Under the pieces are notes generated by a model. That model made no database searches. It had not been told where the DNA came from and saw only the letters and a list, made by a program, of their open reading frames with translations. This document shows, in pieces, positions 8,705-16,831 of a DNA stretch of 64,000 nt. Where the stretch lies: positions 1 through 64,000 of the forward strand of contig NZ_ML660162.1 in the NCBI RefSeq assembly GCF_007004725.1. Direction: 5' to 3'. The position numbers and the translations under genes are program-made. Each line of letters begins with the position of its first letter. Position 1 is the stretch's first letter. Source of the stretch: Aliikangiella coralliicola (lineage in GTDB: Bacteria > Pseudomonadota > Gammaproteobacteria > Enterobacterales > Kangiellaceae).

Positions 8705-9646
8705 TCAGATATTTTCAAAATAGGTGAGCATTTTTTGGCGCATTTTCTGGTCGGGCAGCCGACCATGCATTGCCTGCATATTATCTTTCATGTGCCGCAC
8801 TTTAGATGTAGCAGGAATCGCACAAGTAACCGCCGGATGAGATAAAATAAACTTCAAAAAGAACTGACCCCAAGATTCGCAATCAAACTCTTTCGACCAC
8901 TCAGGCAAAGATTTTCCCTTAACAAACTTAAACAACCGACCTTTTTCATAAGGCATATTAACGATGACGGCAATCCCCTTATCCTGTGCTAACGGAAGCA
9001 ATCTTTTTTCCGCTTCTCGCACCTTAATATTATAATTCAACTGCACAAAATCGAGCTTTTCCGCTCTCATCACGTCTTCAAATTCTTGATATTGGCCTAA
9101 AAAAGACGTAGTGATCCCTGCATAACGCAACTTGCCTTCGTCTTTCATTTGATAAAGCGTTTTTAACTGAATCTCCCAATCTCTCAGGTTATGCACCTGC
9201 ATAAGATCCATCGCTGTAACTCGCATTCTACGCTCGGTTTCTCCAATGGCATCAATACCCGCCTGTTTACCATAAGTCCACACTTTGCTGGCGGCAAAAA
9301 AATCCGGTTTCGGCGCAATTTGCGAAACAAGTTCTCCTATAACAGACTCAGACCGCCCATACATGGGGGAAGAATCGATCAACTGACCGCCAGCTTCAAA
9401 AAACGCCTGTAAAACCTTCAATAAATTTTCTTTTTGTGGAGAGCTGTTTGAAATGTTAAATGTTTGATAAGAGCCCATCCCAACAGAAGGGATCATCTCG
9501 CCTGAGGTTGGTATTTTTCGCAATATCGGCTTTGATACAGGCTTTGCTCCACCGGATAATTCGCCAAGCGCCATAACTTCCCGAGGAATCGCGGATAATA
9601 AAGGGGCAGCGGCAAGCAGTTTTATCAGGTCTCGGCGGTTGGTCAT
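8705..9646 (-). CDS. Tat-exported aldo/keto reductase
   Basis: A 313-residue aldo/keto reductase-like protein with a twin-arginine signal (TNRRDLIKLLAAAP). AKR residues are seen as Asp and Tyr in IDSSPMYG, Lys in AASKVW and His in QVHN. The fold continues to the NADPH-binding C-terminal part (AIPATSKVRHMKDN). Family members with Tat signals act in the periplasm on unknown substrates. The downstream end is followed by a MITE, and the upstream neighbour on the same strand is the phytase-like lipoprotein. Confidence 0.8.
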   Translation of the reverse strand: MTNRRDLIKLLAAAPLLSAIPREVMALGELSGGAKPVSKPILRKIPTSGEMIPSVGMGSYQTFNISNSSPQKENLLKVLQAFFEAGGQLIDSSPMYGRSESVIGELVSQIAPKPDFFAASKVWTYGKQAGIDAIGETERRMRVTAMDLMQVHNLRDWEIQLKTLYQMKDEGKLRYAGITTSFLGQYQEFEDVMRAEKLDFVQLNYNIKVREAEKRLLPLAQDKGIAVIVNMPYEKGRLFKFVKGKSLPEWSKEFDCESWGQFFLKFILSHPAVTCAIPATSKVRHMKDNMQAMHGRLPDQKMRQKMLTYFENI

Positions 9647-9763
9647 TTCCGACTCTCAAATATAACGCAAAAACCACACTATAAACCTTTTAATAACTTT
9701 TAAGCAATTCCCGGGTGTGAAAATAGACTGTAAACAAACGTGTCAGCAGGCGGCAAATATGAC

Positions 9764-9791
9764 CAGATGGTCGATAAATATCGACCATCTG
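9764..9791 (-). terminator. Hairpin downstream of the phytase-like gene
   Basis: Perfect inverted repeat CAGATGGTCGATA/TATCGACCATCTG. It lies 33 bases past the stop of the large minus-strand lipoprotein gene and is followed on that strand by a short T-rich segment (GTCATATTT). A terminator is likely, though the T tract is weak. Confidence 0.5.
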
Positions 9792-9797
9792 ATTCAA

Positions 9798-9821
9798 CTT
9801 ACCCCAATCTCAGGTTACTTA
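9798..9821. repeat. Degenerate copy of the MITE right end
   Basis: 20 of 24 positions match the right terminal segment at 5378-5401 (CTTA.CCC.A..TCAGGTTA core). It abuts the stop codon of the phytase-like gene, as the 5165 copy abuts the epimerase stop. Confidence 0.4.
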
Positions 9822-9823
9822 GG

Positions 9824-12800
9824 CTAATTAACCTGATAAACGGCAACGGTTCCGCTGATTTCGTTACCGACAATTAATAATGGGTAACCAGTAGGGCTAT
9901 CCATTGCCTCAACAAAAGCCATTCCTTCAGGCGCCAGGTCACCGTTATCAATGTTGGTGAAATCTCGATTATTGACATAATCCACATATTGGACACCGTA
10001 TGGGTTGGTTATATCGTACATAGCGATCCCGCCCATTCTTTCAAAACCAATGAATGCGTATGTACGCTCTCCGACTCTGCCAACCGCAAGAGCTTCCGGC
10101 TCGGGGCCTTTTGCATCGGAACGGGTATCCGCTTCGTTTTCATCTTCATCATTATTGAAGTCAACGCCGTAAAGCCCAGCGGTCAATTTTTCAAAATCAG
10201 CGCCACTATCGAAAACCAGCTTGCCACTCTCGTCCCAGATTGAAAATGAGCGCCCACCAAATGCAAATAAAGACTCATATTCGCCGTCTTCTCCTTTGCC
10301 CAGATAGGGAACGACTTTTAATCGCCCAAGGGCATCATCAGTCTGTAAGTCGCTAGCATTTGGAAACGCAGTTGGATCCAGTGTTAAATCCTCAACACGC
10401 TCGTCCACATCTTGGAATCCATCTCCAGCATCACCTTCATTGGCCGTTAATAAATAGGTTTTCCCATTAAACTGATAACTAACAATCGTGTCTGGCTGAT
10501 ACATGCCGTACAAGTTGTCATAGCTGGTAATATTAACTTTGTTGTCTTTATCACTCGCATCCAATGCATTACGCGCCAGGCTATGGTCTTTGTATCCAAG
10601 CCCTTTAACACCGGTTATTGATTTGCTCTTCAGGTCAACCACCGCCAATGCATTCATCTCTTGCAAGGTCACATAAGCAGTCTGGGAGTCACTCGCTACC
10701 GCCACGTATTCCGGCTCTACCGCGTGGGCAAAATCAATTGCCTCCGGGTTTTGGTTTGTGCCGGGTAAATCGGTATTATTAAACTGCTCAAAAGTCAGCT
10801 TGGTCGCGGTCGCGCCCGGTGTCCCCTTGATGACTTCAATGATTGAAATAGAACCTTTTTGATCATCAGCCGGAATATCTCCAGCTTCCCCTTCATCTGC
10901 CACGACAATCATGCTGCCATCAGGAGTAAAAGCCAGACTGTCTGGTAATACGCCGACACGAACCAAAGCGTAATCGTTGACATCTAAAGCGCCATTGCTA
11001 TTTAGCGTGTAAAAAAGCACAACACCCGCTTCCTCAATATCGTTTTTATGAGCAACAGCAACTGCAAGTTTATTTTCATGAATAGCGATGCTGTTGATAT
11101 CCGAGATATCAACATTCTGCCCATTAATCGAAACCGTTGATGGTAAATCGTAGCTGATACCGTTTAAGTTTGTAGTCGTCAAAGGCGCAGTTAAAGGCTC
11201 ACCTGTTAACCCAGCTACACTAATCACTTCAATTCGGTTACCCAGATCGCCGTTAATGGTAAATACAGACTGAGAGGCCTGATGATACTGAACAATTTCG
11301 GCTGCACCTTCACCATCAGTGCTTGCTTGATAGCGACCGATCAAACTCAACTCAGGTTTCTGTTCTAGATAGCCTTGCTCATGAGTGAGCTGTTCGCCAA
11401 TGTTAAGCACGTTGATTTCAGTTTTCCCGCCCTCAATACCAAAATCATTATCGTTGATTAATAAAACATGATTGGCATCTAACCAGGCGATCCCTTCTAT
11501 TTTCTTCGGTAAATCTTCAGCCTCAAACAGACTATTGAACACCAATGATTTGTGAACCGAAGAAGCGTTAACAGCGTCTAGATTAAGTACATCCTCTAGT
11601 GACTTTTCTGCACCACTTTCCTTTGCCACCACGCCATTTTGACTGATTGGCGAATTAAGGATATTAACGCCGCTTGCCAGGTTAATCCGATAAAGCTTGG
11701 TGGTTTTACTAATTCGTTCTAAAACGATGAGGTCATCCTGGTTTATCGCCACCATTTCGGAAATTTTTACGTCCTTTTGAACCTTTCCATTATCTCCCTT
11801 TTCACCGTCTCCGAACGACTCTGCCGGATCTAATTGATAGACATATTCACCCATTGCGCTGCCGAGCTCACCACCAGAAAGTGCATACTTCATAATTCGA
11901 ACGTGACGAGATTGACGATAGTCAGGATTTTGTAATGGACTTTGCATGATGAAATAAAGGAAATTTTCATCCGGCGATATGGCAATAGATTCAATACCAC
12001 GATTGAGTTTACGTTTAAAATAAATGGCCGGTAATGCGCCTTCAACTTCATAGTTTGCGTCAGCCAGTTGAGACTCAACGCCCTGCGGCACAATACGCTT
12101 AAGAATTCGACCGTCTGCAGCAACATGTAATATTGAAACGCCATATTCTTCAGCGATCCAGAAACTTCCATCGCTCAACTTAACAATTGCTTCAGGATCC
12201 AATCCCTGGGGATCCAGTTCAAGTTTAGAACCATCATTGGCAAAAGCATTTTCTGTATTTGATTGACCATCTTCAAAAGTTAAAGGATTTGAAATACCAC
12301 TTATCTCATTACCGTCTTTGTCTTTTAGTGAGATCACTTTTAAGATCCGAGCTTGTCTTTGACCGGCTGTATTTTCAACCAATGCCCATTGATAAATACT
12401 CGGTGCAAACTCAGGAACAGGAAATATCTTTCCATCCACTTCATTACCTTCGTTAAGGCAAAATGCAGCCAAACCGAATACATCCTCTGTATCACCGCAC
12501 TTGATGTTAGGGCCACGATCGCTAATCGTGTAAAATACGTTCGCGGGATCACCGGGATGATGATAAGCACCCGATCCAAATCCGATCGACAAATCAACAT
12601 CATTTCCAGTTCGACCACCTTCAGAAAAACTCGCAGTGGCTAGCGTGCTCGATTTTTCATCAATATCAAAGGTAACTTTCTCGCCAACTAAATTAGCGAT
12701 ATGACTATTTATGGCAGGAGAACAAACAAATTCTGTCGCAGTAATTTCATTGTTATCTAACGCAGCATTACCATTGGTATCGATCCCCGAATCGATCTGA

Positions 12801-12979
12801 ATACCACCGTTAAAGCAATTATCATGTCCAGCTAAAAGTGCAGTCTGTTTCACCAGCGCATTGCTACCATCGACTCCATTAGCACCATCATCCCCATCAT
12901 CAATACAGGCAGTAAGCAAACACGCAACCGCCAGAGAAACAACTGTTTTTATTGGTTTCACTTTCTTCTCCGAATTCAT
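9824..12979 (-). CDS. Phytase-like / choice-of-anchor I lipoprotein
   Basis: A 1051-residue surface or periplasmic lipoprotein. Lipobox LLTAC gives lipidated Cys25, then a short collagen-like GDDGANGVDG linker and a DUF7151-type module (paired cysteines, DTNGNAALDNNE calcium-binding look). From about residue 100 to 540 it resembles the esterase-like activity of phytase family (DRGPN, LDPEAIV, GIESIAISPDE). The rest matches choice-of-anchor I beta-propeller proteins related to alkaline-phosphatase-associated domains (NPEAIDFAHAVEPEYVAV, DSLAFTPDGSMIVVADEGE, GPEPEALAVG). A role in organic-phosphate hydrolysis is possible but unproven. It is monocistronic. Confidence 0.75.
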   Translation of the reverse strand: MNSEKKVKPIKTVVSLAVACLLTACIDDGDDGANGVDGSNALVKQTALLAGHDNCFNGGIQIDSGIDTNGNAALDNNEITATEFVCSPAINSHIANLVGEKVTFDIDEKSSTLATASFSEGGRTGNDVDLSIGFGSGAYHHPGDPANVFYTISDRGPNIKCGDTEDVFGLAAFCLNEGNEVDGKIFPVPEFAPSIYQWALVENTAGQRQARILKVISLKDKDGNEISGISNPLTFEDGQSNTENAFANDGSKLELDPQGLDPEAIVKLSDGSFWIAEEYGVSILHVAADGRILKRIVPQGVESQLADANYEVEGALPAIYFKRKLNRGIESIAISPDENFLYFIMQSPLQNPDYRQSRHVRIMKYALSGGELGSAMGEYVYQLDPAESFGDGEKGDNGKVQKDVKISEMVAINQDDLIVLERISKTTKLYRINLASGVNILNSPISQNGVVAKESGAEKSLEDVLNLDAVNASSVHKSLVFNSLFEAEDLPKKIEGIAWLDANHVLLINDNDFGIEGGKTEINVLNIGEQLTHEQGYLEQKPELSLIGRYQASTDGEGAAEIVQYHQASQSVFTINGDLGNRIEVISVAGLTGEPLTAPLTTTNLNGISYDLPSTVSINGQNVDISDINSIAIHENKLAVAVAHKNDIEEAGVVLFYTLNSNGALDVNDYALVRVGVLPDSLAFTPDGSMIVVADEGEAGDIPADDQKGSISIIEVIKGTPGATATKLTFEQFNNTDLPGTNQNPEAIDFAHAVEPEYVAVASDSQTAYVTLQEMNALAVVDLKSKSITGVKGLGYKDHSLARNALDASDKDNKVNITSYDNLYGMYQPDTIVSYQFNGKTYLLTANEGDAGDGFQDVDERVEDLTLDPTAFPNASDLQTDDALGRLKVVPYLGKGEDGEYESLFAFGGRSFSIWDESGKLVFDSGADFEKLTAGLYGVDFNNDEDENEADTRSDAKGPEPEALAVGRVGERTYAFIGFERMGGIAMYDITNPYGVQYVDYVNNRDFTNIDNGDLAPEGMAFVEAMDSPTGYPLLIVGNEISGTVAVYQVN

Positions 12980-13759
12980 TACATTTTTTCGTTACATATC
13001 TCAAAAAACGGTGAAACCATAACCGCTGGATGTTGCTTAAGTATTTCAGAAATATTAACAATTAATGACAATAACTTAGCTAAATGAAAATAATGTCAAC
13101 AATTCGCATACCAATGAAATTGACACTTACCACTGGAAACCGGGCAACACAGATTAAAAGTTAACCATTTGCTCTTACACCAACTCCCTTTGAAAGAGTC
13201 GACTATATTATGTAAGTGCCTATGCAATAGAAATTAACGAAAGGTGTGATTCAAATATAAATTTCTTGAACATTTTTAACATCAATCAAATCATTAACGG
13301 CAAGGCAGGCATATATTTCATTCGTTTTTTTGCCAAACAAACTTAAACAAAAGAAGAATAGAAAAGTAAATTAAGATTGGCGTTCAAAGAAAAATAAACC
13401 TACAGAAATATTGCTTAAGCATTTCTAAATCTCGGTATTTTTTATTCAAAAACATTGAATATTTCTTTACTACAAAAAGTTCTTAAGTCAATTTATTGTT
13501 ATTAATTGTCGAGCAGCCGCAAAAAAAAACGGCTATCTATCAAATATAAAAAATAATTTTTTTCAGTTATAAAAAATTGATATTTTGAGTAAAAAACCTT
13601 CCGCGTAAAATAGAAAACAAAACACTGTTTAATTAAATAATTTTGCAATAAATCATTGCTAATCTTCCCGCTCAAAATTTGTAATAAAAGCTGTTGTTAT
13701 TGCAAGAAGTATCAGCTTTTAAAATATATTTTAGGGAACACCTAAATAGGAACTGTATT
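12980..13759. other. Very AT-rich intergenic region
   Basis: About 780 bases without a supported gene, with long A/T runs especially from 13420 to 13680. It separates the divergent lipoprotein and glycosyltransferase genes and must contain both promoters. A short AGCCG/CGGCT hairpin with a nine-A loop sits at 13514-13534. I see no repeat, tRNA or convincing small gene. Confidence 0.6.
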
Positions 13760-14659
13760 ATGAAAATAAGCGTTGTAATTCCTACTTATAATCGTAGCGA
13801 GCTACTTTCTTACACTTTACAATCCATCGTAAATCAAACGCTGGCTCAATCTGAGTTCGAAGTTATTGTGGTTGATGATGGAGGCACTGACAATTGCCGT
13901 GAAACTTGTGATGCTTTTGCAAAGAAAATAAACATTCGATATTACTGGCAACCTGACAATGGCTTTAGAGCAGGAAAAGCCAGAAATATTGGTGTGACTG
14001 CAGCGGAGGGTCAATATATTGTATTTATTGACTCTGGTGTTCTGCTAGCAGCAAAAACACTAGAGAACCACTTAAGGCAGCACGAACTTTCGCCATCACC
14101 GTTGGTTTGCATTGGTTATGTTTACGGATTTGAAATTCCTAACAACCAGGTTGATGAAATGTTAGCGATTATTTCTCCTGAAACTGTTGATCAATCAATC
14201 GCAGAGTTAAGTCAACGTGGCTTAAGTGATATTCGGCAAAAACAGTATGATGAATTTGGATTCAATATATCGTCATGGCCTGCTCCTTTTGATATTTTCT
14301 GGACTTGTCATGTTTCCGCAGAAAAAGAAGAACTAATGAAAGTAGGTCTCTTTGACGAATCTTTCAATACCTGGGGCGGCGAAGATGTTGATTTAGGCGT
14401 CAGATTATTTATGAATAACAATCGTTATATCGTCGATAAATCGATCTGTTCTCTCCACTGGCCACACAAGAAATACGTGGAAGATCACAACAAAGAATCT
14501 GAGACCGCAGCACAGAAAATTCACAAGAAATATAATTTGTGGCAAACGTCATTTTATGGGGTTGACTTGAACAATGAGAAATATTCCCTTAACAAAGTGA
14601 TTAATATCTTATCACAGTCAAACCAAACTCAAGGGCTTAATGCAAATGCCAGAATATAG
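13760..14659 (+). CDS. Family 2 glycosyltransferase
   Basis: A 299-residue GT-A fold glycosyltransferase. The N-terminus ISVVIPTYNRSELL and VVDDGGTDN form the nucleotide-sugar site. YIVFIDSG takes the DxD position, and WGGEDVDLGVRL matches the C-terminal galactosyltransferase-like acceptor segment with a catalytic ED pair. An upstream in-frame start at 13694 would add 22 residues. I chose 13760 because AGGAAC lies just before it and the fold begins there. It overlaps the acyltransferase gene by 20 bases and probably works with it and the MATE exporter on one secreted or surface product. Confidence 0.85.
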   Translation: MKISVVIPTYNRSELLSYTLQSIVNQTLAQSEFEVIVVDDGGTDNCRETCDAFAKKINIRYYWQPDNGFRAGKARNIGVTAAEGQYIVFIDSGVLLAAKTLENHLRQHELSPSPLVCIGYVYGFEIPNNQVDEMLAIISPETVDQSIAELSQRGLSDIRQKQYDEFGFNISSWPAPFDIFWTCHVSAEKEELMKVGLFDESFNTWGGEDVDLGVRLFMNNNRYIVDKSICSLHWPHKKYVEDHNKESETAAQKIHKKYNLWQTSFYGVDLNNEKYSLNKVINILSQSNQTQGLNANARI

Positions 14660-15269
14660 AAATATTTATCTGGATCTGGACAGTCCTTACGATCTTCGAT
14701 GTTTTAGTATTGACGAAAACAGCGTTCCTTGTGGCAAACCAGACATCACATTAACTCGGGTTTGCGACGCTGAAATTTCAAATGTCAGCATTGAGCGTTC
14801 AATGTTTGAAAAGGTCATTTCAATCGGTCGCTCTTGTTACCTTGAATCTGCCGACCGTCTCGCGTTTCACAATGGCCCAATCAAACTAACATCAGTTAAA
14901 GTTAATGACAGACCAGCAGGGAAAATAAAGATCGGTAATAATGTCGTACTTCAGGGAACTGCTATTATCGCTTATCAATCAGTTGAAATCGAAGATAATG
15001 TTACCTTCGGGCCACAAGTAACCATTATGGATAGTAGTGGTCATCCAGTCACCGGACGAGGAGAGCCCGACGAAGCTGAGCGGATCACGGCCAAACCCGT
15101 AATAATAAAAAGCGGCGCATGGATTGGAATGAATGTCATTATTCTTAAGGGCGTGACTATCGGAAAAAATGCGGTTGTCGGTGCGGGAAGTGTCGTAGTT
15201 TCCGACGTTCCAGATAATTGTATTGTGTCGGGTAACCCGTGCAAAATTGTGAAGTTCATTAACCAATAA
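14640..15269 (+). CDS. Hexapeptide-repeat acyltransferase
   Basis: A 209-residue left-handed beta-helix (LbH) O-acyl/acetyltransferase. From about residue 95 the hexapeptide rungs are visible (KIKIGNNVVLQGTAII, VEIEDNVTFGPQVTIMD, IIKSGAWIGMNVIILKGVTIG, AVVGAGSVVVSDVPDNCIVSGNP). The latter half is of the maltose/galactoside acetyltransferase type, with the likely catalytic His in DSSGHPV. The N-terminal 90 residues form a separate domain I do not recognise. It overlaps the upstream glycosyltransferase by 20 bases and probably decorates the sugar that enzyme transfers. Confidence 0.85.
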   Translation: MQMPEYRNIYLDLDSPYDLRCFSIDENSVPCGKPDITLTRVCDAEISNVSIERSMFEKVISIGRSCYLESADRLAFHNGPIKLTSVKVNDRPAGKIKIGNNVVLQGTAIIAYQSVEIEDNVTFGPQVTIMDSSGHPVTGRGEPDEAERITAKPVIIKSGAWIGMNVIILKGVTIGKNAVVGAGSVVVSDVPDNCIVSGNPCKIVKFINQ

Positions 15270-15331
15270 AATATTCAAGATTTTTCATTGACGGGTGGTT
15301 TTCCCTCCTCTTTCTGGCCGGCTCTTTACCA

Positions 15332-16639
15332 ATGAACACACAATTCAAAATCTTATTGGCAGCGTCAATTCCGATCGCCATTCAAACATTGTTATTCTCT
15401 TCCAAATCAATTATTGATGTTTTTCTTCTTAGCGATTTGGGAGCGGATAATGTATCGGCAATTGGCATCGCTAATCGAATTTGTACCATGATATGCATTT
15501 TTTTAGTCGGTGTTTCAACGGGAGGGCATTATGTCACCTCTCAGTGTACTCATGAAAAAAATAAATTGCATTCAAGTACAACTTTGTTACTGATCGTAAG
15601 TCTTGTTTTTTGTTTATTAATTTGTGCCGGCATATACTACGCTAATGCGTATTTGATCTATTTATCAACCACAAAACATGAAATCATCGAACTAACGCAG
15701 TCTTACCTTTTAGTCGTTAACTACATGTTTCTCTGCCTCGCTATCTGTAGTGTTATTTCTGGCTACCTGAGAATACTGGGCCATGTAAAATTCGTTTCAA
15801 GTGCGAGTGTCTTAGGCGTTCTGACTAATTTAATTATTAGCTATTATTTAATTACAGATTATGACTTGGGAATTATGGGAGCCGCTTATGGAACACTTTT
15901 CTCTGCCATACTTGAAACACTATTAATTGCGCTATTTCTGGTTTACCGAAAAACTGCTTTTTTTCGTTTGCAAGGCATTAATATTAAGCAGATTCGAATC
16001 ATTCTATATCAATCTCTGACTTCAAGTGCGGGTAGCATGTTATGGGCTGTTGGCGCGTTTATACTTCATTCGTTAATTAGCAGTACAAGTGAAAATTCTA
16101 TGTATATGATGGCAATAATATCACCAATAGAAAGTATCGCTTTGTGTTTTTGCCTTGGGTTGTCAATTGCAACAAGCATTGAAATTGGCAAAAGCATTGG
16201 TGCCAATGACCGTCGTTCAACTTATGAAATTGCTAAAGCATCATTTTTTCTTTCAACATTGGTCACGGTGAGCATCGTATCCGCACTATTAATATTCGAA
16301 AACTCAGTTTTTGAATTGTTTAGTGAACAAAATCTATCAAGAAAATTTTTTCACGATTTTTACCTCATCGCTATTTTCTCAATAATACTGAAAAGCTTTA
16401 ACATTGTCCTGATCAGCGGTGTAATAAGAAGTGGAGGCGATGCAAACTACTGTCTTAAACTGGACTTTTTAACGCAGTGGCTCATCGCCATTCCCGCAGC
16501 TTACCTACTCGGCAAGATGGGATATCCGGGAACTTCTTTACTCCTGGTAATTTTAGTTGAAGAGGTTATCAAAAGTCTGTTTGCCTACTATCGTTTTCTT
16601 TCGGATCGGTGGAGAACTAACCTCTCTCACATGTTTTGA
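15332..16639 (+). CDS. MATE-family transporter
   Basis: A 435-residue membrane protein with about 12 helices in two six-helix halves. It is recognised as MATE by the N-terminal IPIAIQTLLFSSKSIIDV, GYLRILGHVKFV between halves and the second-half GVIRSGGDANY. MATE proteins export drugs or lipid-linked and small secondary products using Na+ or H+. As third gene after a glycosyltransferase and acyltransferase it could export their product. No ribosome site is obvious at the ATG. Confidence 0.85.
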   Translation: MNTQFKILLAASIPIAIQTLLFSSKSIIDVFLLSDLGADNVSAIGIANRICTMICIFLVGVSTGGHYVTSQCTHEKNKLHSSTTLLLIVSLVFCLLICAGIYYANAYLIYLSTTKHEIIELTQSYLLVVNYMFLCLAICSVISGYLRILGHVKFVSSASVLGVLTNLIISYYLITDYDLGIMGAAYGTLFSAILETLLIALFLVYRKTAFFRLQGINIKQIRIILYQSLTSSAGSMLWAVGAFILHSLISSTSENSMYMMAIISPIESIALCFCLGLSIATSIEIGKSIGANDRRSTYEIAKASFFLSTLVTVSIVSALLIFENSVFELFSEQNLSRKFFHDFYLIAIFSIILKSFNIVLISGVIRSGGDANYCLKLDFLTQWLIAIPAAYLLGKMGYPGTSLLLVILVEEVIKSLFAYYRFLSDRWRTNLSHMF

Positions 16640-16806
16640 TAAACAGCTGTGTGTTTTTCAGTTGGAAATGAACAAACATGCAACATTCCTTAATTTCAAC
16701 GGTTAAATCACCTTTGCAATTATTCGCGTATTGAGCTTTACTTATTCTTACCTACTCAATTTGAGATATTCGACATTGAGGTCACCGTCAACTAACAAAG
16801 GAAACC

Positions 16807-16830
16807 ATGATTAGCCTAAACAACAGATAA
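16807..16830 (+). CDS. 7-codon leader ORF before the GGDEF-EAL gene
   Basis: ATG-ATT-AGC-CTA-AAC-AAC-AGA-TAA with a good ribosome site (AAAGGAAA ending four or five bases upstream). Its stop codon lies one base before the ATG of the 1385-residue regulator, which has no ribosome site of its own. It looks like a translation-coupling leader, an inference from spacing only. Confidence 0.4.
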   Translation: MISLNNR

Positions 16831-16831
16831 G

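Noticed and set aside
12980-13140. Possible Pho box upstream of the phytase-like gene (TTGTCATTAATTGTTAAT on the minus strand)
   Set aside because: The second half-site is out of the 11-bp register and matches poorly, so it is not supported.
13514-13534. AGCCG/CGGCT hairpin in the AT-rich region as a terminator
   Set aside because: Only a 5-bp stem with the A run in the loop, and no gene ends nearby.
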